Part shown: piece after piece, positions 45,363-55,213 of the stretch | Layout of the letters: each line of letters starts with the position of its first letter | Numbering within the stretch: the stretch's first letter is position 1 | NCBI RefSeq assembly: GCF_014333445.1 | Contig: NZ_JACRYU010000016.1 | Coordinates: forward strand, 124,001-188,000 | Length of the DNA stretch: 64,000 nucleotides | Direction: 5' to 3' | From: Terrisporobacter mayombei | Lineage (GTDB): Bacteria; Bacillota; Clostridia; Peptostreptococcales; Peptostreptococcaceae | Notes under the pieces: generated by a model | Seen by the model: only the letters and a program-made list of their open reading frames with translations | Told to the model about the DNA's origin: nothing | Database searches by the model: none | Translations under genes and position numbers: made by a program

Positions 45363-46652
45363 ATGGATACAATAAAAAATAAAAAAGGAATGCAAAAGGG
45401 CTGGATAATGGTAATAGTATGTATGTTAATACAAGCTGTACCATTTGGAATAGCATCAAATATACAGCCATTATTTATACATCCAGTTACATCAGAATAC
45501 GGATTTAGTTTAACAGGATTTTCATTACTATTTACAATAGGAACTATAGTATCAGCTATAGCAGCTCCTATAATAGGAACATTATTCTCAAAAATTAATT
45601 TAAGAATAATATACACTGCAGGAGCAATATTATGTGGTGGAGGATTTGCTTTATTCTCTATGTGTACAGAGTTATGGCAATTTTATACAGTTGCAGCAGT
45701 GGTTCAAGTTGGTACAGCAATAATATCTTCTATAGGGGTACCTCTTTTAATAAACTCATGGTTTGACTCAAATATTAGAGGTAAAGCTTTAGGTATAGCA
45801 TTTGCTGGAGGATCAATAGGTAACATATTCTTACAACAATTAGCAACTCGTTCGTTAGTTGCCAATGGGCCATCAAAATCATATTTAATATTTGGTTTAG
45901 TTTCATTAATAACAGCAATACCAATAGCATTATTCTTAGTTAAAATGCCAAAAGATAATAATGAAGTAGTAAAAGTAAATAATAAAGAACAACAAGAAAA
46001 TACAAATAGTAAAGAAGTAGATATATCATATACATTAAAAGAAGCACAAAAGAATAAATTCTTCTGGATGATGAGCATAGGATTCTTATTTGTAGGTCTT
46101 TATGTATCGGCTTATTCAGTTCAGTATGCAAATTATTTCCAAGGCGTATTAAAATTAGATGCAGTAGTCATAGCAACAGCAGGTTCAATATTTGCAGTTT
46201 GTTCACTTGGAGGAAATGTACTTGGTGGATTATTATTTGATAAATTAGGTGTTGTAAAATGTTTATCTTTATCAGCAGTATTTGTATTTATTTCAGGAAT
46301 ATTTATATTACTATCTGGAAATAATTCAATATATGCATACTTATTCTCTGCAGTAAGGGGATTAGCAGTATATGTTTATATGATGGCACCGGCTTATATG
46401 GTTGGGCAGTATTTTGGTAAAAAAGAATATGGTGGAATATTAGGAATGATGAACTTAGTATTTGCAGTAGGATTCTCAGGTGGATCTGTATTATTTGGAG
46501 TATTGGCATCATCATTTGGATACAATACAACATGGATGATAATATTAGGATTTGTTGCTATGGCATTCATATTATTATTAACATCTGCTAAAGGGATGGA
46601 GAAACAAAATGAACAAAGAAAAGCTAGTAAGCAGACTAATATAGTAGCTTAA
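45363..46652 (+). CDS. MFS transporter, oxalate/formate-antiporter-like
   Basis: Major facilitator of 429 residues with 12 predicted membrane helices in two halves joined by a charged cytoplasmic loop (about 195-220, with NNKEQQENTNSKE). The N-terminal half resembles the OFA/monocarboxylate branch (GWIMVIVCMLIQAVPFGIASNIQPLF, FSLLFTIGTIVSAIAAPIIGTL). Members carry organic anions, but substrate cannot be predicted. SD AAGGAGAAAGG precedes ATG 45363. It is divergent from the HTH gene, its likely regulator. Confidence 0.88.
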   Translation: MDTIKNKKGMQKGWIMVIVCMLIQAVPFGIASNIQPLFIHPVTSEYGFSLTGFSLLFTIGTIVSAIAAPIIGTLFSKINLRIIYTAGAILCGGGFALFSMCTELWQFYTVAAVVQVGTAIISSIGVPLLINSWFDSNIRGKALGIAFAGGSIGNIFLQQLATRSLVANGPSKSYLIFGLVSLITAIPIALFLVKMPKDNNEVVKVNNKEQQENTNSKEVDISYTLKEAQKNKFFWMMSIGFLFVGLYVSAYSVQYANYFQGVLKLDAVVIATAGSIFAVCSLGGNVLGGLLFDKLGVVKCLSLSAVFVFISGIFILLSGNNSIYAYLFSAVRGLAVYVYMMAPAYMVGQYFGKKEYGGILGMMNLVFAVGFSGGSVLFGVLASSFGYNTTWMIILGFVAMAFILLLTSAKGMEKQNEQRKASKQTNIVA

Positions 46653-46678
46653 TTTAATACAATTATAAATAATATCAA

Positions 46679-46716
46679 AAAATAATGGGCTCTCTTATGA
46701 GCTCATTATTTTTTTT
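46679..46716 (+). terminator. Terminator of the MFS gene
   Basis: Stem AAAATAATGGGCTC (46679-46692) with GAGCTCATTATTTT (one G-U pair), then a T-run. Confidence 0.85.
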
Positions 46717-46820
46717 GATTTACTTAAAAATAGATATTCTTATTCTTGATATTCAACATGTAAAGAATTAATATGAATACTAGAGGTTAATTTGACTAAA
46801 ATTTGTAAGGAGAAGATATT

Positions 46821-48200
46821 ATGAATAAAAAAAGTGTTGATTTAGGGACTGGAAGTGTAGGAAAACTTCTTGTAAGTCTAGCGATTCCATCTATAATAGG
46901 CCAATTAGTAAATCTACTATATAATATAGTGGATAGAATATTTATTGGTAGAATGCCAAGTGGCGATTTAGCTATGGCCGGTGTTGGGATAGTAACACCC
47001 ATAGTTTTATTAGTGGCAGCATTTAGTGCACTTATAGGATTTGGTGGGGCACCTCTTACTGCTATAAAAATGGGGGAACAGGATAATGATGGTGCAGAAA
47101 AAATAATGAGTAATAGCTTTGCCATGCTTATAATTAGTGGTGTTTTATTAACAATTATATTTTTTGTGCTTAGAGAGCCGATTGTTGTTGCGTTTGGTGC
47201 TAGTGATCTTACCAAGGGATATGCACTAGATTATTTAACTATTTATCTTATAGGTACAGTATTTGTACAGATAGCATTAGGTATGAATGCCTTTATTAAT
47301 ACTCAAGGTTTTGCTAAAATTGGTATGTTTACTGTGGCAATAGGTGCAGCTATTAATATAATATTAGACCCAATCTTTATATTTACTTTAAATATGGGGG
47401 TTAAAGGTGCAGCTCTTGCAACTATAATATCTCAATTTATATCTGCATTATTTGTATTAAATTTCTTATTTGGAAAGAAGAGTATTTTAAAAATAAGAAA
47501 AAAATATCTATCAGTAGATAAAAAAATAGCCATATCGATAGTATCATTAGGTATAGCACCATTTATAATGCAATCAACAGAGAGTTTAGTTTTAGTTAGT
47601 TTAAATAATCAGCTTTTAAAATATGGTGGAGATATAGCAGTAAGTGCTATGACTATAATGAGTAGTATTTCTCAATTAATATTAATGCCTTTGATGGGAA
47701 TTACCCAAGGTGCACAACCTATAATGAGTTATAATTATGGTGCAAAACAAATGGATAGAGTTAAGAAAACATTTAAGTTATTATTTATAGCATCTTTTTC
47801 TTACTCAACATTAATGGTAGTTTTATTATGTTTATTCCCAGAAGTGTTTGTTGGAATATTTAATAATAAACCTGAATTAGTGGAGATAACTTCATGGAGT
47901 ATTAGAATTTATTTTGTAGGAATGTTCTTACTAGGTGCTCAAATATCATGTCAACAAACATTCTTAGCATTAGGTCAAGCAAAGATATCTTTATTTTTAG
48001 CTTTATTAAGAAAAATCATGCTTTTAGTTCCATTAATATTTATATTACCAATGATGATGGAAGATGGATTAAAAGCAGTATTATTGGCAGAGCCAGTTGC
48101 TGATATAGTAGCATGTTTAACTACAATATTTATATTTACACGATTTTATAAAAAAACATTTATTAAAAGTGATATAAATGAAAGTAAGTATATAAATTAA
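46821..48200 (+). CDS. MATE-family efflux transporter (MepA/DinF-like)
   Basis: 459-residue exporter with 12 predicted membrane segments. The start KKSVDLGTGSVGKLLVSLAIPSIIGQLVNLLYNIVDRIFIG and the second-half MGITQGAQPIMSYNYGAKQ are typical of the MepA-like MATE group. It likely exports cationic drugs or metabolites against a Na+ or H+ gradient. SD AAGGAGAAG precedes ATG 46821. The last codons and stop overlap a perfect palindrome that acts as terminator. It is only distantly related to the MATE protein at 36746, so it is not a recent duplicate. Confidence 0.92.
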   Translation: MNKKSVDLGTGSVGKLLVSLAIPSIIGQLVNLLYNIVDRIFIGRMPSGDLAMAGVGIVTPIVLLVAAFSALIGFGGAPLTAIKMGEQDNDGAEKIMSNSFAMLIISGVLLTIIFFVLREPIVVAFGASDLTKGYALDYLTIYLIGTVFVQIALGMNAFINTQGFAKIGMFTVAIGAAINIILDPIFIFTLNMGVKGAALATIISQFISALFVLNFLFGKKSILKIRKKYLSVDKKIAISIVSLGIAPFIMQSTESLVLVSLNNQLLKYGGDIAVSAMTIMSSISQLILMPLMGITQGAQPIMSYNYGAKQMDRVKKTFKLLFIASFSYSTLMVVLLCLFPEVFVGIFNNKPELVEITSWSIRIYFVGMFLLGAQISCQQTFLALGQAKISLFLALLRKIMLLVPLIFILPMMMEDGLKAVLLAEPVADIVACLTTIFIFTRFYKKTFIKSDINESKYIN

Positions 48201-48220
48201 TTAATTTATATACTTATTTG
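48185..48220 (+). terminator. Palindromic terminator overlapping the MATE stop codon
   Basis: A perfect 32-base palindrome at 48185-48216 (half TAAGTATATAAATTAA), followed by TTTG. It begins inside the coding sequence. Confidence 0.7.
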
Positions 48221-48397
48221 TAAATCTTATAATACTCTATATATTAAAAACTTTGTTATTGTAAAATTTGATTAACACAGTAGGTAAATTACAAATTAGT
48301 TTGTATAATAATATTTTTTTATTATTAGTAAAAAATAATGTATATTTATTATCTATATGTTAAGATAAAATTATAATTTAAAATATATTGGAGGATT

Positions 48398-49452
<1,055 letters not shown>

Positions 49453-49460
49453 TTGTTAAG

Positions 49461-49487
49461 ATAGTGATTGAGAAATCACTATTTTTT
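49461..49487 (+). terminator. Terminator of the LacI-family gene
   Basis: ATAGTGATT (49461-49469) pairs with AATCACTAT (49474-49482), then TTTTT. Confidence 0.82.
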
Positions 49488-49595
49488 AATTTCTAGGAAT
49501 TTATAACTTATCAGATTATTACGCAAAAATATTATATTTTAAGTAAAAAATAGTAAAAAAAGGTAAAATTAAATAAAAAATATTGTGAATTAAAG

Positions 49596-49619
49596 ATACT
49601 TTTGATACCATGAAAGTAT
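49596..49619. promoter_or_regulatory. Possible operator in the old galK promoter
   Basis: ATACTTT (49596-49602) and AAAGTAT (49613-49619) form an inverted repeat with a 10-base centre, followed by TTATAAAAT. It lies just ahead of the galK relic and its intact SD (TAGGGGG at 49646). It lacks the central CG of classical LacI operators. Confidence 0.35.
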
Positions 49620-49655
49620 AGTAAAAACATGTTATAAAATAGACTTAGGGGGAAT

Positions 49656-49992
49656 ATGATGAAAAATAATTTATTGGGAATTTTTAGTAAAGTTTTGATT
49701 ATGATAAGGACATAAGGGCTTTTTTTCTCCGGGAAGAGTAAATTTGATAGCTAAACATACAGAAGAAGAGTTTGAGAAAATAAACATTTAATAAAAGTTG
49801 AAATAAGAGTAAAAGAGCAAAACATGCAGTTTATGAAAATCAAAGAACTTGAAATGTAGTAAAAGTTTTAGAAGAAAATGATATAGTTACTTTTGGAGAA
49901 TTAATGAATGAATCTAATAATTTACTTAGAGATGATTATGAAGTTACAGGAAAAGTTAGATACATTAGTGGATAAATATTTATATAGTTTTG
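49656..49992 (+). pseudogene. galK: Galactokinase relic with large internal deletion
   Basis: Remains of galactokinase between the LacI-type gene and galM. An SD and ATG ATG at 49656 open MKNNLLGIFSKV. Then, in another frame, FSPGRVNLIAKHTEEEFEKIN appears, whose SPGRVNLI is the start of the galactokinase signature. The C-terminal part follows at 49814 onward: RAKHAVYENQRT, stop, [21 protein letters not shown], then [11 protein letters not shown], and after a further frame change LDTLVDKYL. Most of the 390-residue enzyme is deleted and several stops and frameshifts remain, so no kinase can be made. Its tail continues in the galM frame, which makes the galM gene look about 37 codons too long if read to the first ATG. 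Confidence 0.85.
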
Positions 49993-50018
49993 AGATTTTT
50001 GCTAGAAAGGAAAAACTT

Positions 50019-51059
50019 ATGAAATGTAAAAAGAGTACTGTAGGAAGATTAAATAATGAAGAAATTGTAGCCTATAATGTTAAATTTGAAAACGGATTTG
50101 AAGTAGAAATACTTAATTTGGGAGGAGTTATTACAAAAATAATAACTCCTAACAAAGATAATAATTTAGAAAATATAGTACTAGCTTATGAAGATATAAA
50201 TGATTATATTGAAAATCCTTATTATTATGGAGCGATTATTGGAAGAACTGCTGGAAGAATTAATGAAGGTAAGATAGTAATAGATGATAAAGAATATGCA
50301 TTAAATAAAAACTATGGGGTTCATCAAGGTCATGGTGGAAATCAAGGATTTAACCATAGGATATGGCAAGTAGAAGTTGAAGAAAATAAAAATTATGTTA
50401 CTTTGAATTTAAGTACATTATCCAAGGACATGGAAGAAAACTACCCAGGTAATTTAAATATTAATGTGATTTTTAATATTTATGAAAATTATAAAATTGA
50501 AGAAATCTACAAAGCTAAAAGTGATAAAACTACTTTAGTAAATATGACAAACCATACGTATTTTAATTTAAGTGGAAATATAAAAGAGCCAGTTACAGAT
50601 TCTTATTTAAAGCTTGGTAGTGACTGTATATTGGAGCTTAATGAAACCTATGTTCCAACAGGAAAAAAAATTGATGTGACAAAAACACCTTTTGATTTTA
50701 GAAAATTAAAATTAATAGGAAGAGATATTGATGCAAATCATGAGCAGATTAAAATTGGAAATGGGTATGATCATGCATTTTTACTAAATAATGATAAAAA
50801 AATTTATTTAGAAGATAAAAAATCAAAAAGAAATATGACTATAGAAACAAATCAAGATTGCGTAGTTGTATATACTATGAACTGGGAACATGAGAAAATG
50901 ACATACACGGGAGAAGTTCCACCTATTAGACATGGTATATGTTTTGAAACACAACATCCACCTATAGGTGAAAATATGTGTTTTATTAAAGAATCCCTGC
51001 TAAACAAAGATGAAGAATATATGCAAAAGACTGTTTATAAATTTAGCACAAGTAAATAA
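50019..51059 (+). CDS. galM: Aldose 1-epimerase (galactose mutarotase)
   Basis: Interconverts alpha and beta anomers of galactose and related aldoses. The start is ATG 50019 with AGAAAGG eight bases upstream, giving 346 residues (MKCKKSTVGRLNN); the open frame further upstream is galK relic. Typical GalM motifs: GAIIGRTAGRINEG, HQGHGGNQGFNHRIW (first catalytic-region His), NMTNHTYFNLSG (catalytic His), NGYDHAF, and the catalytic Glu of FETQHPPI. It is preceded by a LacI regulator and dead galK. With the kinase gone and no galT or galE nearby, its present use is unclear; it may serve another pathway or be on the way to loss. Confidence 0.94.
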   Translation: MKCKKSTVGRLNNEEIVAYNVKFENGFEVEILNLGGVITKIITPNKDNNLENIVLAYEDINDYIENPYYYGAIIGRTAGRINEGKIVIDDKEYALNKNYGVHQGHGGNQGFNHRIWQVEVEENKNYVTLNLSTLSKDMEENYPGNLNINVIFNIYENYKIEEIYKAKSDKTTLVNMTNHTYFNLSGNIKEPVTDSYLKLGSDCILELNETYVPTGKKIDVTKTPFDFRKLKLIGRDIDANHEQIKIGNGYDHAFLLNNDKKIYLEDKKSKRNMTIETNQDCVVVYTMNWEHEKMTYTGEVPPIRHGICFETQHPPIGENMCFIKESLLNKDEEYMQKTVYKFSTSK

Positions 51060-51443
51060 TTAATAAAAAACATTTTGAAAAGAAATAGGTTATCTCACTA
51101 AAAATAGTAAGTTTAATCCAGAAAGTCATGTCATATTGTGGATGAAGAAATTAGGATTCAGCAGAAGTTTATATTTAATGGTTACTTATGGAGCTTATAA
51201 ATTTGAAAATGTAAAAAAAGCTGTGGTTAATTATTAGCTACAGCTTTTTTATATAAAATAAATTAAATTTTGAGAATCATGAAAATAATTATACATACTT
51301 ATAAGTTTTAGCATGTGGGATAAAATACAAATGTAATAGTTTTGTTAAAAAAATGCAATTTAAAATGTTGAATTTTGTAGAAATTCAAGTTGGAAATATG
51401 ATAAAATATAAAAATAATTTCTTAGAAAGGTTACGATTACATT
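51060..51443 (+). other. Non-coding gap after galM with possible gene remnant
   Basis: 384 bases. A stretch at 51109-51237 reads KFNPESHVILWMKKLGFSR and onward without stop, but has no start signal and no family was recognised; it may be the tail of a lost gene. A hairpin at 51213-51252 (AAAAAAGCTGT... with ...ACAGCTTTTTT) is a good terminator. Further on, TTGAATTTTGTAGAAATTCAA (about 51370-51390) is an inverted repeat ahead of the PfkB gene. Confidence 0.45.
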
Positions 51444-52400
51444 ATGAACAATACAAATTCCTATGCATTAGTATTCGGAGTATCAGTATTTGATATTTGT
51501 GGATTTACGGATAATAATTATAGATGTAATGACTCTAACCCAGGTCAAGTAAAGACTTCTTTTGGAGGTGTTTGTAGAAACATAGCTGAATGTATGTCTA
51601 GAGTAGGAGTTAATACAAAATTTATATCAATCCTAGGTGATGATGAAACAGGAAAGAGAATGATTGAACATTCACAACTAATGAATTACGATATGAGTGA
51701 TTCACTAATTATAGAAGGTGGGCATACACCTACTTATATGGCAATACTTAATCATGAAGGTGAAATGGTATCAGCAGTAGTAGACATGAAAATAATAGAT
51801 AGATTTACTACAGAGTTTATTGATTCTAAAGGTGATATTATAAGCAATTCTGAATATATGATTTTAGATTCAGATAGACCAGATATAGTAGAATATATAT
51901 TAGAAAACTTTGAAGGAAAAACTAAATTTATACTAGATCCAGTTTCTGCTGCAAAAGCTGAAGGTGTAAAGCACTTAATTAAAAATTTCCATACAATAAA
52001 ACCAAATAGATATGAAGCTGAGATAATGTGTGGATTTAAAATTAAAACTGAAGAAGATATAAGAAGAGCTGGAAAATACTTTGTTGATTTAGGTATAGAA
52101 AATGTATTTATCACATTAGATGAAGATGGAATATACTATAATAATGGAGTAGAAGAAGGTAAATTAAAAGCCAACGATGTAAAAGTTGTAAATGTTACAG
52201 GAGCAGGAGATTCTTTTGTAGCAGGCATAGCTCATGGTTATATGGAAAGTATATCTTTAGTAGATACATTGAAATTTGCAATAGCCATGTCTACTATAAC
52301 AATATCAACAGAGGAAACTATACATCCTAATATGTGCTATGATTTAGTTAAACATTATGTTGATAATATAAATTGGACTCATATAAAATATAATAAATAA
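51444..52400 (+). CDS. PfkB-family carbohydrate/nucleoside kinase
   Basis: 318-residue sugar or nucleoside kinase of the ribokinase superfamily, cytoplasmic. The N-terminus has VFGVSVFDICGF and the glycine-rich FGGVCRNIAECMSRVG near residue 40, and the C-terminal active site is VNVTGAGDSFVAGIAHG with the catalytic Asp. The GGVCRN pattern and overall wording are closest to pseudouridine kinase-like members (PsuK), but the PsuG glycosidase gene is absent here, so the substrate is open. No close SD is seen; AGAAAGG lies about 13 bases before ATG 51444. Confidence 0.88.
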   Translation: MNNTNSYALVFGVSVFDICGFTDNNYRCNDSNPGQVKTSFGGVCRNIAECMSRVGVNTKFISILGDDETGKRMIEHSQLMNYDMSDSLIIEGGHTPTYMAILNHEGEMVSAVVDMKIIDRFTTEFIDSKGDIISNSEYMILDSDRPDIVEYILENFEGKTKFILDPVSAAKAEGVKHLIKNFHTIKPNRYEAEIMCGFKIKTEEDIRRAGKYFVDLGIENVFITLDEDGIYYNNGVEEGKLKANDVKVVNVTGAGDSFVAGIAHGYMESISLVDTLKFAIAMSTITISTEETIHPNMCYDLVKHYVDNINWTHIKYNK

Positions 52401-52412
52401 TTTTTTAATATC

Positions 52413-52444
52413 AAAATCTTTTCAAAAATGAAAGGATTTTTTTT
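52413..52444 (+). terminator. Terminator of the PfkB-family gene
   Basis: AAAATCTTTT (52413-52422) pairs with AAAGGATTTT (52431-52440) with one G-U, then TTTT. Confidence 0.82.
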
Positions 52445-52561
52445 ATAAATTTTATACTTGTAAATTCTTAGTAATTAATCATATAATACAATTACAGAGT
52501 TATGCTAATATTTTCAAAAAAATCAATAAAATAGCAATATAGTATAAAATAGGAGAAAATA

Positions 52562-53599
52562 ATGAAATTAAAGCATATAGTAATTGTAGAAGATGATGTA
52601 TCTAACTTAAAATTTTTAGAAAAAATCCTGAAACCCTATTATAAGTTGAATTTATTAATATCTGGGGCCCAAGCTTTAAGGTTTTTAGAAAAAAATATAC
52701 CAGATTTAATCTTATTAGATATTAATATGCCTGATATGGATGGTTACGAAACTTTATCAAGAATAAAGAAAGATAATAAGTTAGATAATATACCAGTTAT
52801 ATTGATAAGTGAGTTAGATAATATCAATGATGATTTTAGAGGGTTTGAATTAGGTGCAGTAGATGTTGTATCAAAGCATATTCCTCAATTAATAATTAAC
52901 AGAGTTAAACTTCATTTAGAAATTACTGAGTACAAAAATGATTTGGAAGAAAAAGTTCGAGAAAAAACAGAACTAATAGAACATTTACAAGATGTAATGA
53001 TGCTTGCTATAGCAGAGCTTGTAGAGTGTAGAGATGAAAATACAGGTGGACATATAAAGCATACAGCTAATTATATGAAAATATTGTTGGATGAAATTGT
53101 TAAATCAGGCTTATATAGCGATATATTAACATCTGACTATGTGAGAGATATAATTCGTTCGGCACCTTTACATGATGTAGGTAAAATAGGTATTAATGAT
53201 GCAACACTTTTAAAAGCGGGACGTTTGGATGATGCAGAATTCGAGTATATGAAGAATCATGCAGAACTTGGAGGTCAAACTATACAGAGGATGATAAATG
53301 AAACTAATGTAGAAAGTTTCTTATACATAGCAAAGGATATGGCTCATTATCATCATGAAAAATGGGATGGAAGTGGTTATCCAAGAGGGCTAAAAGGTGG
53401 GGAAATACCAATAAGTGCTAGAATAATGGCAATAGTAGATGTATATGATGCTCTAACAACAAAAAGACCTTATAAGGAAGCTTTATCACATGAAAAGGCA
53501 TTAGAAATAATTTTAGAAGGAAAGGGAAAATCTTTTGATCCTAAAATAATAGAAATATTTGAGAAGATACATCATAAATTTAAGTCAGCGAAATTTTAA
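52562..53599 (+). CDS. Response regulator with HD-GYP domain (RpfG-like)
   Basis: Probable cyclic-di-GMP phosphodiesterase under two-component control, 345 residues. The receiver domain is about 1-120 with phosphoacceptor D53 (LILLDINMPDMDGYE). A coiled-coil linker (EEKVREKTELIEHLQD) joins the HD-GYP domain at about 145-340, with the motifs RDENTGGHIKHT, HDVGKIGIND, HHEKWDGSGYPRGLKG, and DVYDALTTKRPYKEA. All expected metal-binding residues appear present. SD AGGAGAAAAT precedes ATG 52562. The cognate kinase is not adjacent. In C. difficile relatives c-di-GMP controls motility and adhesion; here the target is unknown. Confidence 0.92.
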   Translation: MKLKHIVIVEDDVSNLKFLEKILKPYYKLNLLISGAQALRFLEKNIPDLILLDINMPDMDGYETLSRIKKDNKLDNIPVILISELDNINDDFRGFELGAVDVVSKHIPQLIINRVKLHLEITEYKNDLEEKVREKTELIEHLQDVMMLAIAELVECRDENTGGHIKHTANYMKILLDEIVKSGLYSDILTSDYVRDIIRSAPLHDVGKIGINDATLLKAGRLDDAEFEYMKNHAELGGQTIQRMINETNVESFLYIAKDMAHYHHEKWDGSGYPRGLKGGEIPISARIMAIVDVYDALTTKRPYKEALSHEKALEIILEGKGKSFDPKIIEIFEKIHHKFKSAKF

Positions 53600-53645
53600 T
53601 ATATATAGTATGTAATATAATATAAAAATTAAAAATAATTAAAGT

Positions 53646-53683
53646 AAAGGCTATAGTTTATATAATATGTTTCTATAGCCTTT
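53646..53683. terminator. Terminator between convergent genes
   Basis: AAAGGCTATAG (53646-53656) pairs with CTATAGCCTTT (53673-53683), T-runs on both sides. Confidence 0.87.
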
Positions 53684-53696
53684 TAATATCTATATT

Positions 53697-54404
53697 TTAA
53701 TGAAATTGATGGACTGTTTTATGCTTTTTTAGTAACTTATTATTTATAATTTTCTTGTTTAGATAACGGATATAAATTATAGGAGCTATTATAAATATTA
53801 AAAGCATTAATAAGGTTATAAAAAGCAAATAATATCCATTACTAAATATAAATATAGGAAAAAACACTATACCTCCACTTAACCATAGTAACCCACAAAA
53901 CTTATGAACTTTTTTCCAGATTAATTCACTTTTTAAAGTACACTTTGTTTTTATTGAAAAGCTAGAACTTGTTTTAGAGTAAGGGATATAGTTACCTATA
54001 AAAGCAAAGATTAGAGAAAGAGAACCGCTAAAAAAGTTATAAAAATTAAATTTATCCAAACATGTTTCATAATTTATACTTATATAAAGTGTTACATAAA
54101 CTAAAATATTTAAAATTATTAAAAAGAAATAATTACTATATTTAGTGATTTTATCTTCTTGTTCGTGATTGAATGTTAGTGTAAATAATTTTGGCTGTTC
54201 AATAACAAAGGCTAAAATTATTAATGGGACTATAAATAATTGATTTTTACTTCCCCATCCATTAATAATTCCGTCAATATAGTAGTGAATAGGAATTCTA
54301 TCTGGAATTATAGGATATAAGAAGAAGGTTATTAGTAATGGTAGTGTACCAAAAACAGCATAAAATAAATTAATAGTTTTATTAGTATTTTGTAAACCTT
54401 TCAT
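53697..54404 (-). CDS. SdpI-like membrane protein (DUF1648)
   Basis: 235-residue membrane protein with about six predicted helices. An N-terminal DUF1648 segment has IPDRIPIHYYIDGIINGWGSK (about 32-52). The C-terminal half matches the SdpI/YhfL arrangement: FAFIGNYIPYSK then WKKVHKFCGLLWLSGG. In Bacillus, SdpI is the immunity protein and signal receptor for the SdpC toxin, but many SdpI homologues lack a toxin partner and their role is unknown. No sdpC-like toxin or ArsR-type sdpR gene is adjacent. The SD for ATG 54404 is modest (AGGACGAG). Confidence 0.85.
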   Translation of the reverse strand: MKGLQNTNKTINLFYAVFGTLPLLITFFLYPIIPDRIPIHYYIDGIINGWGSKNQLFIVPLIILAFVIEQPKLFTLTFNHEQEDKITKYSNYFFLIILNILVYVTLYISINYETCLDKFNFYNFFSGSLSLIFAFIGNYIPYSKTSSSFSIKTKCTLKSELIWKKVHKFCGLLWLSGGIVFFPIFIFSNGYYLLFITLLMLLIFIIAPIIYIRYLNKKIINNKLLKKHKTVHQFH

Positions 54405-54645
54405 AATACTCGTCCTCTTTTATTAAAAATTTTGATTAAATAACTCTATATAATATTATATATTCAAATTTGCAAATGATGTTATAATATAACTTAAAAC
54501 ATATATATTTTTCAAATAGGTGAAATATTTTTTCTTAGTTCAACCTTCATTAGTGAGCTAAGCGGCTCTAATATGAAAAAAGATTTTGTAGTAAAATTTA
54601 TTAGAGCATAGAAATATTAAGAGTTAAATATAAGGAGCATAAGAA
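54405..54645 (+). other. Intergenic region with stem and a shared GC-richer word
   Basis: 241 bases between divergent genes. GCTCTAATA (54565-54573) pairs with TATTAGAGC (54599-54607), a 9-bp stem with a 25-base loop. GAGCTAAGCG at 54555-54564 is the reverse complement of CGCTTAGCTC at 61299-61308. Otherwise AT-rich. Confidence 0.45.
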
Positions 54646-55116
54646 TTGAAAAAGATAACAAAGACAATAATAATAATTAGTTGCATGACAATTTTTCTAA
54701 TAGGATGTAATAAAAATAATGAGTATATAAATAAATCAAATGAAAATAATATAGAAAATACAGATTTAGAAGTAATCAAAGTAACAGAAGCAGCATATAT
54801 GGACTATATTTATGATATATATTTAGATGAAGATAAATACTTAGGAAAGATGATTGAGATAGAGGGAATATTTACAAAAGATAATAATGAAAATTTATAT
54901 GTTTATAGATTAACTGATAGTACTCATGAGCATGATGATGAAATACATACAGAAGAAGTGATGAGTGGTTTCAGGTTTAAATGGAATGGTGAAGCTCCAA
55001 AGGAAAATGATTGGATAAAAGTTATTGGAGTATTAAAGAAAGAAGATGAAGAGATAATCATAGAAGCTGATTCTGTAGAGATAATGAAAGAAAGAGGTAC
55101 TGAAAAAGTTAGTTAA
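54646..55116 (+). CDS. Lipoprotein with OB-like domain, unknown function
   Basis: 156 residues. The start is TTG 54646, eight bases after AAGGAG. A lipoprotein signal peptide is clear: KKITKTIIIISCMTIFLIGC, with Cys21 as the lipid-attachment residue. After a polar Asn-rich spacer, residues 45-150 form a predicted beta-rich domain (KMIEIEGIFTKD, GFRFKWNGEAPKENDWIKVIGVL, IIIEADSVEIM) resembling small OB-fold or TIGR03943-like domains. A His/Asp/Glu cluster (HEHDDEIH) could bind metal. It is a single gene; role unknown. Confidence 0.78.
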   Translation: MKKITKTIIIISCMTIFLIGCNKNNEYINKSNENNIENTDLEVIKVTEAAYMDYIYDIYLDEDKYLGKMIEIEGIFTKDNNENLYVYRLTDSTHEHDDEIHTEEVMSGFRFKWNGEAPKENDWIKVIGVLKKEDEEIIIEADSVEIMKERGTEKVS

Positions 55117-55136
55117 AGTTATAATTATATATTGAT

Positions 55137-55185
55137 AAAAGGGCTATTTATGGATATTAACAATATTTAGAAATAAGCCCTTTTT
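55137..55185. terminator. Terminator between convergent genes
   Basis: AAAAGGGCT (55137-55145) pairs with AGCCCTTTT (55176-55184), loop partly paired; T-rich on both sides. Confidence 0.78.
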
Positions 55186-55213
55186 ATTATGTTTATATAT
55201 TAGAAATAAATAG

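Noticed and set aside
51370..51390. CodY-box-like AATTTTGTAGAAATT before the PfkB gene
   Set aside because: Three mismatches in the central part of the CodY consensus; kept only as an inverted repeat.
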